Below are positions 57,990 to 64,000 of a stretch of 64,000 nt of DNA, piece by piece. Positions within the stretch are counted from its first letter, which is position 1; the number at the start of each line of letters is the position of its first letter. This DNA is from Dendrobium chrysotoxum (Eukaryota > Streptophyta > Magnoliopsida > Asparagales > Orchidaceae), in assembly GCA_019925795.1 (NCBI GenBank), contig CM034305.1:56532573-56596572 (forward strand). Direction: 5' to 3'. A program made the position numbers and the translations under genes. The notes under the pieces were generated by a model. That model saw only the letters and a program-made list of their open reading frames with translations. It did no database searches and had not been told where the DNA came from.

Positions 57990-59330
57990 CTACCCTTTCC
58001 TCCAGATTTGCATTTCCAACCCTTGGGTAATCTCCCCTACCTCTTCTTCTTCCTCAACTCTAGTCATCTTAGGATCAGATTCATCAAACACCACATGAGT
58101 TATCTCTTCCACCACCAAAGTCCTCTTATTAAACACCCTAAAGGATTTTCCCACACTAGAATAGCTTAAGAACACTCCTTCATTAGATTTGGGGTCAAAC
58201 TTTCCTAAGGATGATTTCCCGTTATTCAGAATGAAAACCTTATAGCCAAAGACATGGAGGTGGGACCGATTTAGAGTTCTACACTAAATGATCTCATAAG
58301 GTGTCTTATTCAGATTGGATCTAACATTCACCCTATTCAGCACATAACAGACAGTGTTCATTGCTTCAGCCCAAAAGTATTTTGGAAGTGAATACTCAGC
58401 AAGCATGGCTCTAGCAGCTTCCATTAAGGTCATGTTCTTCCTTTCAGCTACCATGTTCTGCTGAGGGGTCCTAGGAGCTGAAAAATTATGACTAATCCCT
58501 TACTCCTCATAGAAAGTTCCAAACTTCATATTTTTAAACTCTTCACCATGATCACTATGAATAGTCAAGATCTCACAACCTAACTTCCTCTGAATTCAAC
58601 TGGAGAAGGACTTAAATTCATCAAATGACTCAGATTTATGTGACCAAAATTTAATCCAAGTGAATCTCGAGTAATCATCAACAATCACAAAACTATAGAC
58701 TTTTTCCCTAAGCTGGCAGTGCTAATAGGTCCAAAGAGATCCATGTGTAGGACTTCTAAAGGTCTAGAGGTGCTAATGTCCTTAATAGAGTGAAAGGAGG
58801 ATTGGACTTGCTTCCCTAATTGACAGGAATCACACAGGTGGTCCTTAGTGAACTTAAGCTTGGGGACACCTCTAAATAAGTCCTTTTGGGTGACTCTCCT
58901 AAGGGTTTTCATACTGGCATGACATATCTCCTATGCCACAACTAAGACTCATCAACAGTAATTTTTAAGCAAATTGAAACATCAGCTTTAAAGCAACTTA
59001 CATCCAGCATGTAGATATTATTGATCCTTTGTCCCTACAAAATAATTTTGTCATTTAAGCTTAGAATGAAGCAAGTGGGCAGGAATTTGATGTTGTATCC
59101 TTTGTCACAAAGTTGACTGATGCTCAGCAGGTTGTGTTTCAATCCATCTACAAGTAAAATATTATCAATCATAAAATTTTTTGAATCACCAATTATACCT
59201 GAACCTACCACCCTACTGGTGGTGTTGTCTCCAAGTGTAACCTTGCCTCCAACCCTAGCCTCCAGTAAAATGAACTAATTTGCATCTCCAGTCATGTGTC
59301 TTAAACATCCGCTGTCCAGGTACCACATGC
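57990..59330 (-). pseudogene. Copia integrase, pre-integrase and protease remains, region B
   Basis: Pre-integrase PKLKFTKDHLCDSCQLGKQV runs into MDLFGPIS (58685-58912). The rest of the integrase (QQNMVAERKN region near 58440, Glu replaced by Met) is broken by several stops. Protease-like sequence extends to 59330. In A the second Gln-rich motif reads QQNEVAER, so the catalytic Glu is lost here. Confidence 0.8.
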
Positions 59331-59632
59331 TCTCACGAGGTCTTGTGTGAGAGCACACCTATAAAATCATCAAATATCAAATTTAGGAATCCAAACAGGT
59401 TTGAGTTCCTTCTTATGAAAAAAAGAATGTAATGCATGTGTGCTGTGCTGTGAAACAGGCAATTTGGGCCTCCACACCTAATATGTACTATGGTGAACAG
59501 TGCAGGTGTGGGATATGTGTCCTAACATGTAGACATGCGTGTTTTTCAAAAATCAAAAGGAATATTGTCAAACAATGGTGGTCTTGTAATAGAATAACCT
59601 TCAGCAGTATTACGATTGTTACAGTTAGCCAT
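59331..59632 (-). pseudogene. Gag remnant of region B with large internal deletion
   Basis: Starts ATG at 59632. TGA at 59546-59548 is in the same place as in A and C. At about 59535 the sequence jumps to what is 49500 in region A, removing about 1.5 kb including the Gag domain, coiled coil and zinc knuckle. ACATG lies at both sides of the junction. Confidence 0.8.
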
Positions 59633-59675
59633 GGATCAAATTCAAAAGTTTTTAAACCTAAATTTTGAATCCCTC

Positions 59676-59685
59676 TCTGATACCA
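59676..59685 (-). other. Primer-binding site, region B
   Basis: Minus strand TGGTATCAGA, complementary to initiator tRNA-Met 3' end, two bases past the LTR end (CA). Confidence 0.85.
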
Positions 59686-59687
59686 CT

Positions 59688-61128
59688 TGAAAGTTCGATA
59701 GGGATGTTAAGCCCTGGTGAACTAGTCTCGAGGCTAACCAAGAGGGGGGGTGAATTGGTTATTTAAAAATTTTACAACAACAATAATATATCTTTTCGAT
59801 ATTTAGCAGCGGAAACAAATAAACATGAACGAAAAGATCAATCTTAGATATTCACCCATGCAGTTAATATCAAAAAGTAAAGTGCAGAACTGAATCAGAA
59901 AAGCAAACCAAATTTTATAGTGGTTCGGTCAACTTGACCTACGTCCACTCCCCGGAGCCTCTCCTCCGGGTATTGCACTAAATAAAAAGTGTCTCTCCTT
60001 TTGCTCCCACAGTAAGGCGGAGAAGCCTGTATAAGACCTCCTTTTCACCACACTGTGGGGCAGAGAACCCGACCTCCTTTTGCTTCCTCCTGAAGCAGGC
60101 AGAGAACCTTCAAACTCCTTTTGCTTCCACCTGAAGCGGGCAGAGAACCCTGGATCTTCTTGCAAACGATCCTCCCACGACGAACACCGACTAGACGAAA
60201 GACGACGAGCGGAGAAGACGACTCTGATCCGTGCTTGGAGCAACCTTAGTGAATCCCTCACTAACTCTCCCTCACAAGATCCTCTCTCTCTCTCCCAACT
60301 CTCTCTCTCTCTCTAGGGTTTCTCAGGGAAGGAAGGTGGCAAAAAGATTTTTCTTGTTTTAAGAAAAAGTTCTTTTATAGGAGGGCTTAAAATTTGCCCT
60401 AAATCTCAACTGGTCGGCCAAGATCGTCCAGGACGATCGATATATCGTCCTGTACGATCAGTTCAAATTCAGCTGTTTCAGCCTGGATGATCTGGCTCTT
60501 CTGGACGATCAGTAGAAAAAATTGTTCATATCGTCCCGTATGATCCTGCGATCGTCCGAGACGATTAGTGCAAATCGAGGAATATCATCCAGAAGACAGT
60601 TCGGGTCGTCCAAAGAAACTTGTGCTGGATGACCAAAAAATGACTTGATCGTCCGGGATGATACGGGTATCATCCTGTACGATTAGTTCAAAAAGTGTCC
60701 AAATCGTCCTGAACACAGTTCGGGACGTACAGCTGAAATGCACTAGACGATCATGATCGTCCGGGACGATCCTGCGATCGTCCAGGACGATATGATCATA
60801 TCAATCAAAAATAAATTGCTTTCCTTAATTACCAAATTAAATTAGGCATGATTGTACTGAATCATCCAGGACGATACACGTATCATCCAGGACGATCAGA
60901 CCAAATAACTAAAAATAAAAACTTGCCTAACTTGATATGGCGGCTGAGAATTTCTGATTTGAGTATATCGTCCCGCACGATCCAAAGATCATCCAGGACG
61001 ATCTGCTTAATCAGACCCTCTTAACTCAGTCGCCCTATTTAGGGTTTCTATTTTTACCTGATCGTCCAGGACGATGTGAATATTGTCCAGGACGATCTGA
61101 ACAAAAACTGAACAGAAACTCTAATTCA
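59688..61128 (-). repeat. Sirevirus LTR 3, shared by regions B and C
   Basis: 1,441 bp, TGAAAGTTCGATAGGG to CTAATTCA. It has fewer 39 bp repeat units than LTR 1, 2 and 4. Palindromes include 60423-60437, 60777-60791 and 61061-61075, each ATCGTCC-A-GGACGAT. Confidence 0.9.
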
Positions 61129-61448
61129 CTCAAGCTCTCCCCCTGAGTGTGTGTGTGCAATGTTACTTAGCTAGGGGATCAGTTACATTACAATTGACTC
61201 AATAAAATGAAAAATAGTACATTGGACACACTTGAACCCGATCTTGAGTTGGCTTGAGTGGCTCGTGATCTTTTGTGCCTGAAACAGATTAGCAAAGCAA
61301 AACACACTGGAAACATGTTTGTCATCATCAAAACCAAATTTGTAACATTAACTATTCTACATGGGTGATAGTGCCTATTCCTAGGTTTGAATGAAACATG
61401 CTTTGATGATTTTGAAACAGATTCTTCAAAAGGTGGAGGTGCATAAAA
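61129..61448 (-). other. 3' remnant of region C
   Basis: Holds the polypurine tract (61130-61146) and an edge of the 3' untranslated region. At about 61345 it jumps directly to Gag sequence, so pol is missing. Confidence 0.7.
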
Positions 61449-62980
61449 TTATGTAAAAGTAGGAGGTGTTTCATTTTTCTCAAAAGCACTGATTTTAACT
61501 TTTAGAAATTCATTTTCTTTCTTTAAACTTGCAATTTCAAACTTTAATGCTCCCCTACTACTCTCCACATCACATGCCAGATTGTCTAATTCTTTAAAAG
61601 CTTTCTCTAAATCAACATGCGAGATTTTTAATAAATCATGTTCAATAATTAAATCAAAATACTTTTTGTTTAGCTCATCAAATTTATCAAGTAAAGACAT
61701 GTGATTACAGTCAAGTGTGGAATGATCTTTAACTACAGAATCATGCTCTTTTTGCAAGGTTAAGAAATCCAATTTTAGACTAGCATGTAATTTCTTAAGT
61801 TTCGTAAAAGATGCGTGAATTCTTTCAGACACTTCAAATAATTGATCATAAGTAATTGATCGTAAGTAAGTTCACATGCCTCTTCCTGGTCAGACTGATC
61901 AGGATGATCTTCTGCCATCAAACACAAGTTGGTTTCCTCCTGTTCAGCTTCAATCTCAGAGGAGACGGATGCAGAATCTACCTAGAACGCCTTTTGAATC
62001 CTCTTCTTATCCTTCCTGAATTTGGGTTTCTCCTCACCCTTTTCCTTGCTTGGGTGAACTTTAAGTGTAGAACAATCAGCCTTAATGTGTTCAGGCTTCC
62101 TGTATTCAAAATAAATAGTATCAGATGAGCCTTTAAAATTTTTACTAGACTTACCCTTGTTCCACTTCTAAAAGTTCTTATATTTCTTCCTTAGAAAGCT
62201 TTTGAATTGCCTAGTGATTAAGGCAACATCATCGCTATCAAACTCAGAAGAATCAGTGTCAGTATCGTTGGCCTTAAGCACCACAGTTTTCTCCTTCTTC
62301 TTCTCACTTGCATCAAGCTCTCTTTGGTTCACCCCTTGCTCATAAGTAAAGAGTGATCCAAGTAAGTTGTCAATAGAATAATTGTTCAAATCTCTTGATT
62401 CAGTAATTGCAGTTATCTTAGCATCAAATGAAGAAGGCAAACATCTCATAATCTTGTTCACTTTTTTATAGTTTGTAAGTTCTCTTCCTAAAGCATGCAA
62501 AGAAGTGACAATCTGAGTGAACCTCATATACATTTCAGAAATAGATTCAGTAGGTTTCATGGGAAAAAATTTATAGTCATGAAGCAATATGTTTAACCTA
62601 TACTGTTTGACTTCAATTGTACCTTCATAAGTGATGCACAATCTATCCCAAATTTCTTTACCAGTTGTATAAGTAGAAACACGCATGTAATCCTCAGATT
62701 TTAAGGCACAGAAAAAATACTTCAAACTTTTGGCATTCAGTTGGGTTACGTCACGATCATTAAAAGTCCAATCAGTGAAAGGCAGTTCAGTTTTAACATT
62801 TTTAATCATTCTAAAAGTTGGCTCATAGCCATCCTTAATAAGCATCCACATGCGATAATCTATAGATTGAAGAAAAGTGGACATGCGAGTTTTTCAAAAA
62901 TCAAAAGGTATGTTATCAAATAATGGCGGTCGTATAATTGAATAACCTTCAGTAGTATTACGTTTACTAAAGTTAGCCAT
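61449..62980 (-). pseudogene. Sirevirus Gag, region C
   Basis: ATG at 62980 and TGA at 62894-62896, then a 238-codon open Gag domain (62168-62884) with SISEMYMRFTQIVTSLHALG and MRCLPSSFDAKITAI. The zinc knuckle reads YFEYRKPEHIKADC, again with Cys-to-Tyr at both CxxC positions and also Gly changed to Glu. The coiled coil is at 61449-61832 (FLTLQKEHDSVVKDHSTLD). It is the most complete Gag of the three, but the element has no pol. Confidence 0.85.
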
Positions 62981-63023
62981 GGATCAAATTTAAAAGTTTT
63001 TAAACTTAATTTTTAAATCCTGG

Positions 63024-63033
63024 TCTGATACCA
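63024..63033 (-). other. Primer-binding site, region C
   Basis: Minus strand TGGTATCAGA, two bases past the LTR 4 end (63036), matching initiator tRNA-Met. Confidence 0.85.
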
Positions 63034-63035
63034 CT

Positions 63036-64000
63036 TGAAAGTTTGATAGGGATGTAAAGCCCTGATGAACTAGTCCCGAGGCTAACCAAGAGGGGGGTGA
63101 ATTAGTTATTTAAATAATTCATGAGCAACAGAAAAGATCTTTGTGATAATTTACAGTGGAAAGAAGTAAACACAGAACTGAAAGGATCATCTACAGATTT
63201 CACCCAAGAAGATAATAACATAAGAGTAAAGTGCAAAAAATAATCAGAAAGAACACACCAGATTTAATAGTGGTTCGGTCAACTTGACCTGCGTCCACTC
63301 CCTGGAGTCTCCCTCCGGGTATTGCACTAACATAAAAGTGACTCTCCTTCTGCACCCACAGCAAGGATGAGAAGCATATACAAAACTCTTTTCCACCAAC
63401 CCGGTGAGGCAGAGAACCTGAACTCCTTTCGCTTCCTCCTGAAGCGGGCAGAGAACCCAGACTCCTTTTGCTTCCTCCTGAAGCAGGCAGAGAACCTGAA
63501 CTCCTTTCGCTTCCTCCTGAAGCGGGCAGAGAACCCTGATCTTCTTGCGAATGATCCTCCCACAGAAAACACTGTCAAGATGAGAGACGACGAACAGAGA
63601 AGATGACTCTGATCCTTGCTTGGAGCAACCTTTGTGAATCCCTCACAAACTCCCCCTCACAAGATCCTCTCTCCCTCTCCCAAGCTCTCTCTCTCTCAAG
63701 GTTTCTCTGGAAAGGAAAGTGGCAAAAGATCTTTCTTATTGGAAGAAAAAGATCTTTTAAAGTAGGGCTCAAAAATTGCCTCAAATCTCAACTGGTTGGC
63801 ACATATCGTCTAGAATGATCGACGGATCATCCTTTACGATTAGTTCAAAATCACGTGTATCAGCCTCGATGATCTGGTTGTTCTGGACGATTAGTAAAAA
63901 AAGTTGTTCATATCGTCCCATACGATTCTGAGATCGTCCGGGATGATTAGTGTAAATCAAGAATTTCGTCCAGAAGATCGCTCTGGTCGTCTAGAGGAAC
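63036..64000 (-). repeat. Sirevirus LTR 4, cut by the window edge
   Basis: TGAAAGTTTGATAGGG start, 39 bp repeats at about 63405-63540 and palindromes from about 63800. Its other end, and any further array unit, lies beyond 64000. Confidence 0.85.

Larger units (their letters stand above)
43212..64000 (-). mobile_element. Tandem Sirevirus (Ty1/copia) array sharing four LTRs
   Basis: LTRs at 43212-44788, 51179-52773, 59688-61128 and 63036 to beyond the window alternate with internal regions A (44789-51178), B (52774-59687) and C (61129-63035), all transcribed leftwards. Adjacent internals share one LTR, so this is not a set of separate insertions. It fits unequal recombination between LTRs. 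Sirevirus identity is inferred from the long coiled-coil Gag, repeated GGGGGAG tracts, a TGGTATCAGA primer site and LTR palindromes. CATGA (43207-43211) precedes the left end; its partner would lie beyond the window. Confidence 0.85.

Overview
The window is AT-rich nuclear DNA of a flowering plant. It has one intact spliced host gene, many plant transposable elements with target-site duplications, and no bacterial-style gene packing. I cannot place the species more narrowly. I saw no rRNA gene, functional tRNA gene or CRISPR array.

Region by region. 1-7.4 kb: a decayed Helitron (Rep, PIF1-type helicase and RPA-like remnants, + strand) with a small hAT-like MITE in its left flank. 7.4-12.2 kb: AT-rich non-coding DNA with a 270 bp duplication. 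12.2-16.6 kb: two RTE-type LINEs (one 5'-truncated, one near full length) and a tRNA-derived SINE, all on the minus strand. 16.9-21.8 kb: the host gene, a nine-exon minus-strand GH79 heparanase-like/beta-glucuronidase gene (GUS3 type, 539 codons), whose splice phases and both catalytic glutamates can be followed in the sequence. 22.3-22.9 kb: a 5'-truncated L1 tail with poly(A) and target-site duplication. 23-29 kb: microsatellites, an old SINE, a CACTA transposon piece, an 83 bp tandem repeat, a 1.1 kb degenerate minisatellite and a small SINE. 29.65-36.72 kb: a complete, young, gag-only LTR retrotransposon (TR-GAG type). 36.9-38.1 kb: a non-autonomous CACTA-like element. 38.5-38.8 kb: a Gypsy integrase relic. 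40.7-42.2 kb: an ORF1-only L1 copy.

43.2 kb to the right edge is the most unusual part: four Sirevirus-like (Ty1/copia) LTRs alternate with three different internal regions (A, B, C), all in the same orientation and sharing LTRs. This is a tandem LTR-internal-LTR-internal-LTR-internal-LTR array. The LTRs are packed with a near-perfect palindrome (ATCGTCC-N-GGACGAT) and carry a 39 bp minisatellite. Internal region B also has an extra ORF after pol, preceded by its own palindrome cluster outside the LTRs. All three copies share an early in-frame TGA in gag, and each has a different large deletion, so none looks autonomous.

Apart from the GH79 gene, which acts on glucuronic-acid-containing wall or extracellular glycans, the coding content is mobile-element protein, mostly broken.
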